Assembly (NCBI RefSeq): GCF_019977655.1 | Contig: NZ_AP024849.1 | Location: 5,817,001-5,881,000, forward strand | Direction: 5' to 3' | DNA from: Clostridium gelidum | GTDB taxonomy: Bacteria; Bacillota; Clostridia; Clostridiales; Clostridiaceae | Length of the DNA stretch: 64,000 nt | Shown: piece after piece, positions 8,741-17,230 of the stretch | How the letters are laid out: each line of letters begins with the position of its first letter | Position numbering within the stretch: the first letter of the stretch is position 1 | Translations under genes and position numbers: made by a program | Notes under the pieces: generated by a model | The model's input: the letters and a program-made list of their open reading frames with translations, nothing else | What the model was told of the DNA's origin: nothing | The model's database searches: none

Positions 8741-9565
8741 TTAAATCCCCTCCTCAATTTTAGTAGGTTTTGTAAAATACTCTTTCAAACTTTTATCTTA
8801 ACTTCTTTGTTTAATTGACTATCTTTAAATTTTTTCTTTCATTATCCATTTTCTATATAAATTTCTTTCTGTTCTTTTCTCTTTTTCTTTCATTTAATAC
8901 ATTATTCTACACAAATACTTTATTTCCTCTATTTTTATGTAATTTTTTCGACATTTATTGTTTCATTTAAATTTATTTTATCAAATCAAACGAATATTTG
9001 ATATATTATCTTTTATTTTGTTATTGATGTTTTAAAAATTAAACTTTACCATTGTTTGTTGTTATATTTCTTCTCCATTTGAATTGTTTTTCTCATAAAA
9101 TACACTTCCTCTTCTAAAAATAAGGTAATGTATAACAAAAAAAACTATACACGTTCTCCTCATTTCTAAGAAAAAATCGTGTATAGTTTATATTCAACTA
9201 AAAATTATATTAACTGGGTAAAAAGTGGCGTGATAATGCATTATAAAAAATTCATAAATCACAATTAAGTTACTCCTTTAAAAATAATTCTTACAACTAC
9301 TTAATTATTAAATAATATCTAACTTTCTAATAAACTTCAATATTGTTACAAAATATTAATAATTCACCTATAATTATTGTCTCCAATAGTTCATTATATA
9401 ATCCTATATAGTTAATCAACTTAAAACATAGCTATATTTTTATTGCTGACTCGAAGAACTTAGTAAAAGTTAGATTAAAAAATAGAAAATCAAACACTAA
9501 CCACCAAAGCTTGACTTAAATAATAATAACGCTTAAATTTATTCTTATAATTGTAAAACAAAAAA
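8741..9565. other. long AT-rich intergenic region
   Basis: I see no convincing gene here. It contains one strong hairpin (9142-9189) with a T-run on the minus strand, and presumably the promoter of the dCache MCP. No homology to flanking genes or to mobile elements was recognised. Confidence 0.6.
9142..9189 (-). terminator. orphan hairpin terminator
   Basis: AAACTATACACG pairs perfectly with CGTGTATAGTTT across a 24-base loop. On the minus strand a T8 tract follows. No recognisable gene lies immediately upstream on that strand, so it may end an unannotated RNA or be a leftover. Confidence 0.55.
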
Positions 9566-9610
9566 AGCTTGTTTATAATTTAAATTCCTAAAAATAATTA
9601 TAAACAAGCT
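9566..9610 (-). terminator. terminator downstream of the 4HB MCP
   Basis: AGCTTGTTTATAATT and AATTATAAACAAGCT form a 15-pair stem with a 15-base loop, followed on the minus strand by T7. It starts 9 bases after the MCP stop. Confidence 0.85.
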
Positions 9611-9618
9611 ATTATAAA

Positions 9619-11340
9619 TTATACTTTAAATTTAGCTATAATACTTCCCAAATCTTCAGACATCTGAGATAAAATCTTGCTAGATGAAGCTATTTCTTCA
9701 ACAGATGCTAACTGTTCTTCTGCCGCTGCTGATATTGTTTGTGTTTCATCCGCTATGTTCATGCTTATATTTTGTATATTATTTACTGAAGTAACTGATG
9801 CTTTAGTTCCAACACTTATTTCATTAATTGACTTTGATATTTCGTGAATTTGTTCAGATATTGATCTTATCATTTTAAGTATTTCACGGAAACTTGTACC
9901 TGCAACATTTACAACCGTTGCTCCTGCATCAACCTCTTTTGAGTTTTCATTCATAACTGAAACTGCACTATTAGTTTTATTTTGAACATCATTAATAATT
10001 TCAGCTATTTCTTTTGTTGCTTCTTGTGACTGTTCTGCTAATTTTCTAATTTCATCTGCTACTACACTGAACCCTTTTCCTGCTTCTCCTGCTCTTGCAG
10101 ACTCTATTGCTGCATTTAATGCAAGTAGATTTGTTTGTTCTGATATGCTTTCAATTGTATCAATAATTTGTCCAATCTTAGTTGATTTTTCTTCAAGCTC
10201 ACTAATAATAGATGATGTTTCATTAGTCTTCTTCTCTATTAGTTCCATTTGATTAATAGCCTTTTCTATTGCTTCTTCACCAGCATTCGCTGAAACCTCA
10301 GCATTATCTGTCAATGTTGAAACTGATTTTGTATTTTCAGATACTACATTTATTTTCTCAGATATATTTTCAACTACATTAGTAGTATCATTGGCAAATG
10401 CAAGTTGATCATCTGCACCCTGTGCCATATTAGTTACAGCAGTAGCGACAAGATTTGATGCATCTGCTGATTGTTCAGCACTTGCAGTTAATTCTTCTGA
10501 TGATAACACTAATTGCTCTGATGTGTTTCCTAATTGCTTAAGTAACTCTCTAATATTCTTTGTCATCTTATCTAAAGCATTGGTTACTATTCCAAACTCA
10601 CTCTTATCTTGAAGATTCTCTGATGATACTTCCATTGAAAAATTTCCTTCTGACAATGCACCTATAAATACTACAAAATCATTCAATCTCTTAGTAATAC
10701 GTTTTGTTATTAGTAATCCTAATAAAATTATCAAAATTGATCCTGTGATAACTATACTTAAAAATGTTCCTACTGCAACCTTAAAATTTGATTTATCAGT
10801 ATTATTTATTTCTTCAGCAATTTGTCTATTATGTTCACCAAGTTTAACCAAATCATTCATGAAAGCTTGTACATATGTATCAACATTTTTTCCATAATAC
10901 TCATATGCTTCCTGATTTTTATTTTCTTTAGCTAAACTAATAACAGTTTTCCTCCCTTCTCTATACTTAGCTAAGTTATCCTCTATCTCTTTTATTTTAC
11001 TTGTTTCAAATGAATCCAACTTTAAATTTTTATACTGATTCATATAATTATTAAATTCTCCGGCACGAGTATCTATATCTTTAATTAAACTATCATTTTC
11101 ATTTTTATCCGTTGTTACCATAAGTCTATAAATATCTGCTGTAATAGCTCTTGCATGCACTCTAGATTCACTCAACCATTCACTAGACAATAATCTTTCA
11201 TTATACATGGAATCAATACTTTTACTAGATGCTAGTAAGAAGTAATATCCAGTTGTACCTACTGCAAGTAACCCTATTAAAGAGCATACTATAAGTAATG
11301 TTAATTTTTTACCTACCTTTAAATTATTAAGCCATCTCAT
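9619..11340 (-). CDS. methyl-accepting chemotaxis protein with four-helix-bundle sensor
   Basis: Chemoreceptor of 573 residues. A membrane segment at about 12-33 is followed by a 4HB_MCP-type helical sensor with the SEWLSESRVHARAITADIYRL region, a second membrane segment near 188-210, HAMP, and a coiled coil with the tip SEQTNLLALNAAIESARAGE. The frame can be opened 17 codons earlier, but that extension runs through a terminator hairpin; the ATG at 11340 follows TAGGAGAT with good spacing. Its leader (11379-11447) carries a hairpin-T-run and a small upstream fold, which suggests attenuation unless the hairpin simply ends the upstream hydrolase gene. Confidence 0.92.
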   Translation of the reverse strand: MRWLNNLKVGKKLTLLIVCSLIGLLAVGTTGYYFLLASSKSIDSMYNERLLSSEWLSESRVHARAITADIYRLMVTTDKNENDSLIKDIDTRAGEFNNYMNQYKNLKLDSFETSKIKEIEDNLAKYREGRKTVISLAKENKNQEAYEYYGKNVDTYVQAFMNDLVKLGEHNRQIAEEINNTDKSNFKVAVGTFLSIVITGSILIILLGLLITKRITKRLNDFVVFIGALSEGNFSMEVSSENLQDKSEFGIVTNALDKMTKNIRELLKQLGNTSEQLVLSSEELTASAEQSADASNLVATAVTNMAQGADDQLAFANDTTNVVENISEKINVVSENTKSVSTLTDNAEVSANAGEEAIEKAINQMELIEKKTNETSSIISELEEKSTKIGQIIDTIESISEQTNLLALNAAIESARAGEAGKGFSVVADEIRKLAEQSQEATKEIAEIINDVQNKTNSAVSVMNENSKEVDAGATVVNVAGTSFREILKMIRSISEQIHEISKSINEISVGTKASVTSVNNIQNISMNIADETQTISAAAEEQLASVEEIASSSKILSQMSEDLGSIIAKFKV

Positions 11341-11378
11341 TTTTAATCTCCTACCCTTACTTAAAATTTCAATAAAAA

Positions 11379-11447
11379 AACCTGTCAACAATTAATAACT
11401 TAATTGTTGGCAGGTTGCACCACTAACTCCGAATTCTTAAGGTGCCC
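11379..11447 (-). promoter_or_regulatory. candidate attenuator leader or intergenic terminator
   Basis: Reading the minus strand, a GCACC/GGTGC stem with a 20-base loop (11417-11445) abuts a 17-pair hairpin (11379-11416) ending in T7, about 40 bases before the MCP start. The hairpin is a good terminator. It could end the hydrolase gene 150 bases upstream, or with the first stem form a ligand- or protein-controlled leader. It does not match the GEMM c-di-GMP, T-box or other classes that I can recall. Confidence 0.5.
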
Positions 11448-11570
11448 AAATAAAAGAAATCATCATCGTTTCCAACTTTTCATGACATTATATTACAAAA
11501 TATTATAATATTCACTTATATTCTTATTATATCACCTACATATACAGATGTACATATTTTATACTATTAG

Positions 11571-12341
11571 TTATAATGTTTGGCTATGTTTTGTATTATT
11601 TGCAAAAAAGCGTTGCAATAAATCAAGGTATTTATCTGGATGAATTAAACTAATTTCTCCATGTCCACTTTTTGTAATGACTTTTAAAAAACTACCATTA
11701 ATGGTATCGTGAAGTAGTGTTGCTGATTTTTTCATTATTGATAATTCTTTCTCACCAACTAATATTAATGTTCTTGCTTTCGTCTTGCATAATGTTGAAG
11801 ATATTGAATAATCTCCATTACTTTTCGTAATATTAATTAGTGTTTCTTTTGTCATTCGTGAACTATCCTCATAATAGGTTTCAAATAATTCATATGGTAC
11901 ATTTAATGTTTTAGCCTGTAGTCTTGCATACCATCTTTTCTTAATTAGCCCATAGCACACATTATACATCGGTACAGTTAATGTGACTGCCATTTTCATA
12001 GGATAAACCAACGCACTTTCTATAACAGCATTCTCTGTGATACCACATTCTTGTGATATTATTTCAACAACGATTTGAGCACCAATAGAAAGACCGCAAA
12101 TTGCAAAAACTTTTCCATTACAATTTTCTTTTATATAATTAATAACCTGTTCTGCGGATTTTTTTATACTTACAAAAGTATTATTCCAATCATCACCATG
12201 CCCATCAATAATAGGTGTAACAATATAATAATCCTTTTGCAATGCTTCAATTTGTGGTTTTAATGACCACCATGACAGTCCGCCACCATGAAGAAAAATG
12301 ATAACTGGCATATTTTTGTTGCCAAATTCTTTAAATATCAT
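11571..12341 (-). CDS. alpha/beta hydrolase family protein
   Basis: Predicted serine hydrolase of 256 residues. The oxyanion HGGG-type motif (FLHGGGLSWW) is near residue 17, the nucleophile elbow is GLSIG near residue 94, and the likely catalytic His is in GHGEIS near the C-terminus; an Asp/Glu acid lies in LVGEKEL. It has no signal peptide, so it is cytoplasmic. The start at 12341 follows a GGGGGAT ribosome binding site. The substrate is unknown. It stands alone between an IS remnant and the MCP. Confidence 0.85.
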   Translation of the reverse strand: MIFKEFGNKNMPVIIFLHGGGLSWWSLKPQIEALQKDYYIVTPIIDGHGDDWNNTFVSIKKSAEQVINYIKENCNGKVFAICGLSIGAQIVVEIISQECGITENAVIESALVYPMKMAVTLTVPMYNVCYGLIKKRWYARLQAKTLNVPYELFETYYEDSSRMTKETLINITKSNGDYSISSTLCKTKARTLILVGEKELSIMKKSATLLHDTINGSFLKVITKSGHGEISLIHPDKYLDLLQRFFANNTKHSQTL

Positions 12342-12492
12342 ATTTATCCCCCATCTATATATCGAATATTATATAAGTAATCTCATTTCACATTTTTTTA
12401 ATTACTAAACCAGTATATCTTAAAATTGATTTTTGAATTATAGTCTGTTTATATACTATATTATAATATTAATTTCAATATAATGTATATAA

Positions 12493-12745
12493 CTAAACAA
12501 ATATCGGTTCTCTTTCTCTAAAATCAATTACCTTTGTATCATCGTGTGCTACATTACATTGAAGCATAAAGTTTTGGATTTTTACCACTTCCTTGTCATT
12601 TTCAAACAATTGTAGCCATTTAAACCAATACATATAATTGTTGATATATTTAGTTGCAACGCCATTAAACCTGTTCATCCACTTTTTAAATTTGCTGTGT
12701 ACATCATTAATGTGTTGAATATGGTAAATTAATTCTTTATGTTTT
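12493..12745 (-). pseudogene. IS1595-family (ISXO2-like) transposase C-terminal remnant
   Basis: The frame reads KHKELIYHIQHINDVHSKFKKW and then MNRFNGVATKYINNYMYWF, the conserved end of ISXO2-like DDE transposases, where a short helix, RFxGVxTKYL and YLxWFxWL follow one another. Everything upstream is lost or out of frame. No terminal repeats are recognised. Confidence 0.75.
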
Positions 12746-12850
12746 CCTCTTTTTTATACCCTTTATGGTCTAATGAAAATCTTTAGTAAATTGAACATAA
12801 CTATTTTAACTGCAATTTGCGGTAGTATTTGAATAACTCACAAAACATAA

Positions 12851-12894
12851 AAAATGCCTGAAACCTTAGTATTACTAAGCTATCAGGCATTTTT
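12851..12894 (-). terminator. terminator of the tRNA-Ser transcript
   Basis: AAAATGCCTGA pairs with TCAGGCATTTT, with an inner CTTAG/CTAAG stem. A T-run on either side makes it bidirectional. It lies 16 bases after the tRNA 3' end. Confidence 0.8.
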
Positions 12895-12909
12895 CGCATC
12901 TAACTTCAT

Positions 12910-12999
12910 TGGCGGAGAGAAGGGGATTCGAACCCCTGATAGAGTTGCCCCTATACACGCTTTCCAGGCGTGCTCCTTCGGCCACTCGGACATCTCTCC
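12910..12999 (-). tRNA. tRNA-Ser (GGA)
   Basis: A 90-base tRNA with encoded CCA. The acceptor stem GGAGAGA pairs with TCTCTCC, the D-loop region is GTCCGAGTGGCCGAAGGAGC, the anticodon loop CTGGAAA gives anticodon GGA, there is a long variable arm as in class II tRNAs, and the T-loop is GGTTCGAATCC. A broken copy of its 3' end lies at 6206. Confidence 0.96.
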
Positions 13000-13241
13000 A
13001 TAAGTAGAAAACTAACATCTATGATTTTAAGTGAACCACTTACTCAGCGAACGTATGTGAGTCGAGTTTCATTTATCAATCTTTTAATGCTTTTTCATGA
13101 TATCATACATACTTTTTTAATTCAACTGAATATTTTTTTATGATATAATTTCAATTATAGATAATAATTGAAGTCGTAACAAATATGCAAGCGTCTATGA
13201 GTTAGTAAATCTTCAAATATATAAAAGGAGTGATTTTAACT

Positions 13242-13760
13242 ATGAAAACTTTAATCTTATTTGCATCAAAATATGGTGCAGCAGAAAAATGCGCTAATTT
13301 ACTCTCTGAAAAATTAAATGGTGATGTTAATATAATAAATCTAAAAGAAAATAAAAACATAAATCTCTCTGATTATGACAAAGTAATTGTTGGCTGTTCT
13401 ATTTACGTAGGCAATGTACAAGCTGAGATAAAAAATTTTTGTGATACTAATTCAGTTTCACTTATGGCTAAACCTTTCGGACTATTTATATCATGTATGA
13501 CAGATAAAAAAGACGAGATTAATTCATATACTGAAAAATCTTTTTCTAATGAATTAATTAATCATGCAACTATCATTGATTCACTAGGTGCAGTTTTTAA
13601 TTTTAAAAAGATGAACTTTTTTGAACGACAAATTGTTAAGATGATTCTAAATTCTAAAAATAAAACTGATGAACTCAATATTAAAGTTGATGGTAAAACT
13701 AATATTTCCACCATTTCAGATGAGAAAATTTTGAAATTCGCGAGTGTAATGAATGATTAA
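13242..13760 (+). CDS. flavodoxin-domain protein
   Basis: An FMN-binding flavodoxin-like protein of 172 residues. The N-terminal phosphate-binding segment ILFASKYGAAEKCA matches the T/S-x-T/S-G loop region of long-chain flavodoxins and HemG-like proteins, and a second conserved segment VIVGCSIYVGNVQAEIKNF follows a GxSIYxG pattern seen in flavodoxin_5 proteins. It is probably cytoplasmic and redox-active; the partner is unknown. A GTG 12 bases upstream lies within the ribosome binding site, so the ATG at 13242 is preferred (spacing 11). It is followed 12 bases later by a small ORF and then a phosphatidyltransferase. Confidence 0.82.
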   Translation: MKTLILFASKYGAAEKCANLLSEKLNGDVNIINLKENKNINLSDYDKVIVGCSIYVGNVQAEIKNFCDTNSVSLMAKPFGLFISCMTDKKDEINSYTEKSFSNELINHATIIDSLGAVFNFKKMNFFERQIVKMILNSKNKTDELNIKVDGKTNISTISDEKILKFASVMND

Positions 13761-13772
13761 AGGAGTGAAAAT

Positions 13773-13892
13773 ATGTTTAAAAAAATATTGTTGAGTAAAA
13801 ACCCACTACGAAAGGTTAAATTTGCTTATTCTGATAAAGAAGGTAGCAAAACTAATGCTGTATCGCTAGGTGAGAAATTTGGAATTAATTAA
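13773..13892 (+). CDS. small ORF (39 aa) coupled to the next gene
   Basis: ATG at 13773 with AAAGGAG eight bases upstream, encoding a basic 39-residue peptide (begins MFKKILLSKNPLRKVKFAY). Its end overlaps the GTG start of the CDP-alcohol phosphatidyltransferase by 23 bases in another frame. No family is recognised. It may be a leader that couples translation, or the remnant of a longer gene. Confidence 0.5.
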   Translation: MFKKILLSKNPLRKVKFAYSDKEGSKTNAVSLGEKFGIN

Positions 13893-14424
13893 GAAACTAT
13901 CTATTAATACCCTAACATTGCTCAGAGTACCATTAACTATCTTATTCATATTACTTTTTATTAATAAGAATAATGTTCTACAATTGATTGTTCTTTCTTT
14001 AATCATATTAACAGATTTCATCGATGGAAGAATTGCTAGAAAACTATGCATTCAATCTAAACTCGGTAGTATATTAGATCCTTATTGCGATTTGTTTTTT
14101 GTGCTCTGTACAAGTATCTTGTTCAATATATATAATTTAGTTTCTATTACATATACTTTTATACTCATTTTCAAATTTGCTGAATTTAATATAACTTCAT
14201 ATTATGCTGGAATGTCCTCTAATAAAATTCCATTTATGTTTGACAAAGTAGGACGAGTTGTAACAGCTCTTTATCAGGGTGTTCCCTTTGTAGTTGTAAT
14301 TCCTTTTTTGTCACAGTACTGCTCTGCATATATTTCATTTTTAATAATAGGTACACTTATATCAAGTACCTTAAGGATTTCTAATTTAATACATACTAAA
14401 GTATACAAATCTTATAATGAATAA
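13870..14424 (+). CDS. CDP-alcohol phosphatidyltransferase family protein
   Basis: Integral membrane enzyme of phospholipid synthesis. The family signature DG-x2-AR-x8-G-x3-D-x3-D is complete as DFIDGRIARKLCIQSKLGSI followed by LDPYCD. Several hydrophobic segments cover residues about 12-50 and 75-175. Members make phosphatidylglycerol phosphate, phosphatidylserine or related lipids; the alcohol cannot be assigned, and at 184 residues it fits the PgsA/PssA size. The GTG at 13870 has no good ribosome binding site and overlaps the small ORF, so translation is probably coupled. Confidence 0.85.
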   Translation: MRNLELIKKLSINTLTLLRVPLTILFILLFINKNNVLQLIVLSLIILTDFIDGRIARKLCIQSKLGSILDPYCDLFFVLCTSILFNIYNLVSITYTFILIFKFAEFNITSYYAGMSSNKIPFMFDKVGRVVTALYQGVPFVVVIPFLSQYCSAYISFLIIGTLISSTLRISNLIHTKVYKSYNE

Positions 14425-14453
14425 AAAATTATTATTACTATTTCTATAACTAA

Positions 14454-14903
14454 TTATAATTCGTTTTTTCTCCTATTTTCAAAAAACTTTGTTAATAATG
14501 CTGAGCATTCCTCATCATAAATCCATTTAACATCCACAAATGAATTTAGTCCCCTATTATCTAAGAGATTTATTAGTGAACCACAAGCCCCCATATCCTT
14601 ATTAAAAGTTCCTATATAAACTTTAGATATTCTGCTTTGTGAAATAGCACTAGCACACATTGGACATGGTTCCAAAGTTACATACATTTCAGCTCCATTT
14701 AATCTCCAATTGCCAATATATTTTGAAGCTTCCTTAATCGCTAATATTTCTGCATGAGCTGTACTATCTTTTAAAGTTTCTTTTAAATTATGAGCTTTTC
14801 CTATTATAACTCCATCTTTTACAATCACTGCACCTACTGGAATTTCACCTTTATTCATTGCTAAAATGGCCTCTTCCTTTGCCACTTTCATAAAATCAAC
14901 CAT
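14454..14903 (-). CDS. tadA: tRNA-specific adenosine deaminase TadA
   Basis: Deaminates A34 to inosine in tRNA-Arg(ACG). The zinc site is complete: HAEILAI with the catalytic Glu and the His ligand, and the PCPMCASA motif with two Cys ligands. The product is 149 residues. An upstream ATG at 14966 would extend it by 21 residues, but AGGAGC lies 9 bases before the ATG at 14903, which is the family-typical start (MVDFMKVAKEEA). Confidence 0.95.
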   Translation of the reverse strand: MVDFMKVAKEEAILAMNKGEIPVGAVIVKDGVIIGKAHNLKETLKDSTAHAEILAIKEASKYIGNWRLNGAEMYVTLEPCPMCASAISQSRISKVYIGTFNKDMGACGSLINLLDNRGLNSFVDVKWIYDEECSALLTKFFENRRKNEL

Positions 14904-14987
14904 TATTCTTATGCTCCTATTATCAATTTTCTTATTTAGGTAAGTTAAATAAAATAACAAATCCATACACTTTAGGATTAATTAAAG

Positions 14988-15034
14988 AAATAGAAGGGAT
15001 ATCCTAGTTTACTAGAAAAATATCCCTTCTATTT
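14988..15034 (-). terminator. terminator downstream of the CNNM/CBS gene
   Basis: AAATAGAAGGGATAT pairs perfectly with ATATCCCTTCTATTT over a 17-base loop, with T-rich flanks on both strands. It separates the CBS-domain gene from tadA. Confidence 0.8.
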
Positions 15035-15081
15035 TAATACCTTATCTAATTGCCTTTAGACAGCTTGTTTGTATATATCAT

Positions 15082-16359
15082 TCACATATCATTAGCAACT
15101 TTACTTTCTTCAATATTAATAATCATCCTAACCTTCTTAATTCTATTCTTTTCTATTTCTTCAGCAATAAATCTTATGTTATTGACTATGACTTCTTCTT
15201 GTTCTTCTGGCATTCTTCCCAGATCTTCAATCATAAGTCCACCAACAGAATCAAATTCTTCTGAATCTATATTAATTCCTATTAAATCACTAATATCATG
15301 AAGTCTTAAGCTACCTTCAACTACATATTCATTTTCTTTAATAAATTCAACAGGATTTTTTTCTTCATCATATTCATCCTCAATTTCTCCAACTATTTCT
15401 TCTACCAAATCTTCGATTGTAACTAATCCCACAGTTCCACCATATTCATCCAATACAATTGCAATATGATTCCTTGTTTTCTTCATTTCTTTTAATAATT
15501 CTACAATCTTCTTAAATTCGAATGTATAAAATGGCTCTCTTATATATTTAGAAATATTAAAATTAGCTCTTAAATTTTCAATTGTAGCCAAATCTTTAAT
15601 ATTTAAAACTCCTATAATATTATCTATTGTCTGATTGTAAACTGGAATTCTTGAAAATTGTTCATTCTTAATAACATCCATGACCGCATCATAACTTACT
15701 TCTTTATCAACTGAAATAATATCAACTCTTTGAACCATCACATCCTTAACTTGAAGATCTGCAAATTCAAATACATTAAATATCATTTCTTTTTCATCAT
15801 TTTCCAAAACACCTTCTTGTTCACTTACTCCAACCATAGTCTTCAATTCTTCATGTGTTATAAAAGACTTTTCTCCACTCGGATCTCCACCCAAAATTCT
15901 AATAAACATTGAAGAAATAGCAATAATTATATAGACTAATGGCTTAAATATTATTACTAAGAATCCTATGGGTCTTGCAACTCTTAAAGCAATAGCTTCT
16001 GATTTCTGTTTTGCAATAGACTTTGGAGTTATTTCTCCAAAAATAAGCACTAAAACTGTTATAATTCCAGTTGCTATTCCAACTCCTCTATTACCAAAAA
16101 TATCTGTTGCAAGTACCGTAGCCATTGCTGTTGCTCCAATAATCACCACATTATTCCCTATCAAAATTGTTCCTAAAAGTCTGTTTGGATCTTTAGTAAG
16201 CTTTTCTACTAATTCAGCGCCTGTAACTTCTTCTTCCACCATATGTCTTAATCTTATTTGACTCAAAGACATAAGTGCAGTTTCTGACATTGAAAAAAAA
16301 CTAGATAATGCAATTAGTACAACTAAACTAATTATCTGCCACGTATAATTGGGGTCCAA
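15082..16359 (-). CDS. hemolysin-family CNNM/CBS/CorC_HlyC membrane protein
   Basis: A 425-residue membrane protein of the YhdP/YrkA type, linked in other bacteria to Mg2+ or other cation efflux. The N-terminal DUF21/CNNM domain has about four membrane segments (residues 5-150) with SETALMSLSQIRLRHM. A CBS pair (about 200-325) includes VMVQRVDIISVD and NHIAIVLDEYGGTVGLVTIEDLVEEIVGEIEDEYD, and a C-terminal CorC_HlyC domain follows. The start is a TTG at 16359, nine bases after AGGAGAG. Confidence 0.92.
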   Translation of the reverse strand: MDPNYTWQIISLVVLIALSSFFSMSETALMSLSQIRLRHMVEEEVTGAELVEKLTKDPNRLLGTILIGNNVVIIGATAMATVLATDIFGNRGVGIATGIITVLVLIFGEITPKSIAKQKSEAIALRVARPIGFLVIIFKPLVYIIIAISSMFIRILGGDPSGEKSFITHEELKTMVGVSEQEGVLENDEKEMIFNVFEFADLQVKDVMVQRVDIISVDKEVSYDAVMDVIKNEQFSRIPVYNQTIDNIIGVLNIKDLATIENLRANFNISKYIREPFYTFEFKKIVELLKEMKKTRNHIAIVLDEYGGTVGLVTIEDLVEEIVGEIEDEYDEEKNPVEFIKENEYVVEGSLRLHDISDLIGINIDSEEFDSVGGLMIEDLGRMPEEQEEVIVNNIRFIAEEIEKNRIKKVRMIINIEESKVANDM

Positions 16360-16508
16360 AAATAATCACTCTCCTAATAATTTAAATATTTATATATTGT
16401 AATCTATTATATCACAATCTAAAAAAAAGTAATATAATTCCACTATTTTAACTTCGATTTAATACTAATCTTGCTAAGTTAAAATTCGTTTACTTTACCT
16501 AAAATAAA

Positions 16509-16554
16509 ATACCTATAGACCACATACTTTTTCATATGTCTAGTCTATAGGTAT
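16509..16554 (-). terminator. terminator downstream of the small membrane protein
   Basis: ATACCTATAGAC pairs with GTCTATAGGTAT, with further inner pairing. The minus strand continues into TTTTATTTTA. Confidence 0.75.
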
Positions 16555-16591
16555 CCATTTACTGTTAAAAAGAATATAGTTATATTTTCTG

Positions 16592-17065
16592 CTAATATGT
16601 TATCTTATGAACATAAATTATTTTAACTATTTTCTCTAATTCTCCATTTAATGCTAATTGTACTACTTTATTATTATTTAATTCAAAAGTATATACATTT
16701 AGTCCTTCTAAATTAGTATTATAATATGCTGTAACACCTTTCTTGAGTGCATCTTTTCTTGCCGTAAGATATACTCTTCGAACTGCATCTTTATCAATTT
16801 TTTGAGCAATTTTTCTTCGGCTTGCATTATAAACTTTACTTATTGTTATATCTCCATTATATAATTCGTATTCATAATCAATATATACAAGATAACTTCC
16901 TGCAAAAAATATTAATCCTACTATCCCTAATGCTATCGCAATTATAATTGATGCAAGAGTAGCCATTATTGCTATTATAAAAAAAATAATTGATATGGTT
17001 TTTAGCATGCTGCTAATTCTTTTAGGTTTATCTGATGGAATGAATTGCTCTAGAATAACCTCCAT
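16592..17065 (-). CDS. hypothetical membrane protein
   Basis: A 157-residue protein with two membrane segments at about 22-65 and a C-terminal cytoplasmic domain of mixed beta structure (YEYELYNGDITISKVYNASRR). I do not recognise a named family with certainty; similar small proteins are common in clostridial chromosomes. The ATG at 17065 follows AGAGAGGTG. It is monocistronic with its own terminator. Confidence 0.8.
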   Translation of the reverse strand: MEVILEQFIPSDKPKRISSMLKTISIIFFIIAIMATLASIIIAIALGIVGLIFFAGSYLVYIDYEYELYNGDITISKVYNASRRKIAQKIDKDAVRRVYLTARKDALKKGVTAYYNTNLEGLNVYTFELNNNKVVQLALNGELEKIVKIIYVHKITY

Positions 17066-17230
17066 ATTTTACACCTCTCTTTACCTTTATCTTTATATTC
17101 AATATTCCAAACTACTTAAAATATCATTATGTTCTATTATACATCTTAAATAAGAGAAAAGGTATTCAGTTTTTAATTTTTGTAACATATAACATCAATT
17201 TTATAAAAATTACTAATAAAATTGTAAAAT

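Noticed and set aside
11379..11447. Assignment of the MCP leader to a T-box or c-di-GMP riboswitch
   Set aside because: The T-box core TGGNACC and its long upstream stem are absent, and the GEMM GGCAAACC/GACGCAAAGC segments are absent. It was kept as an unclassified leader.
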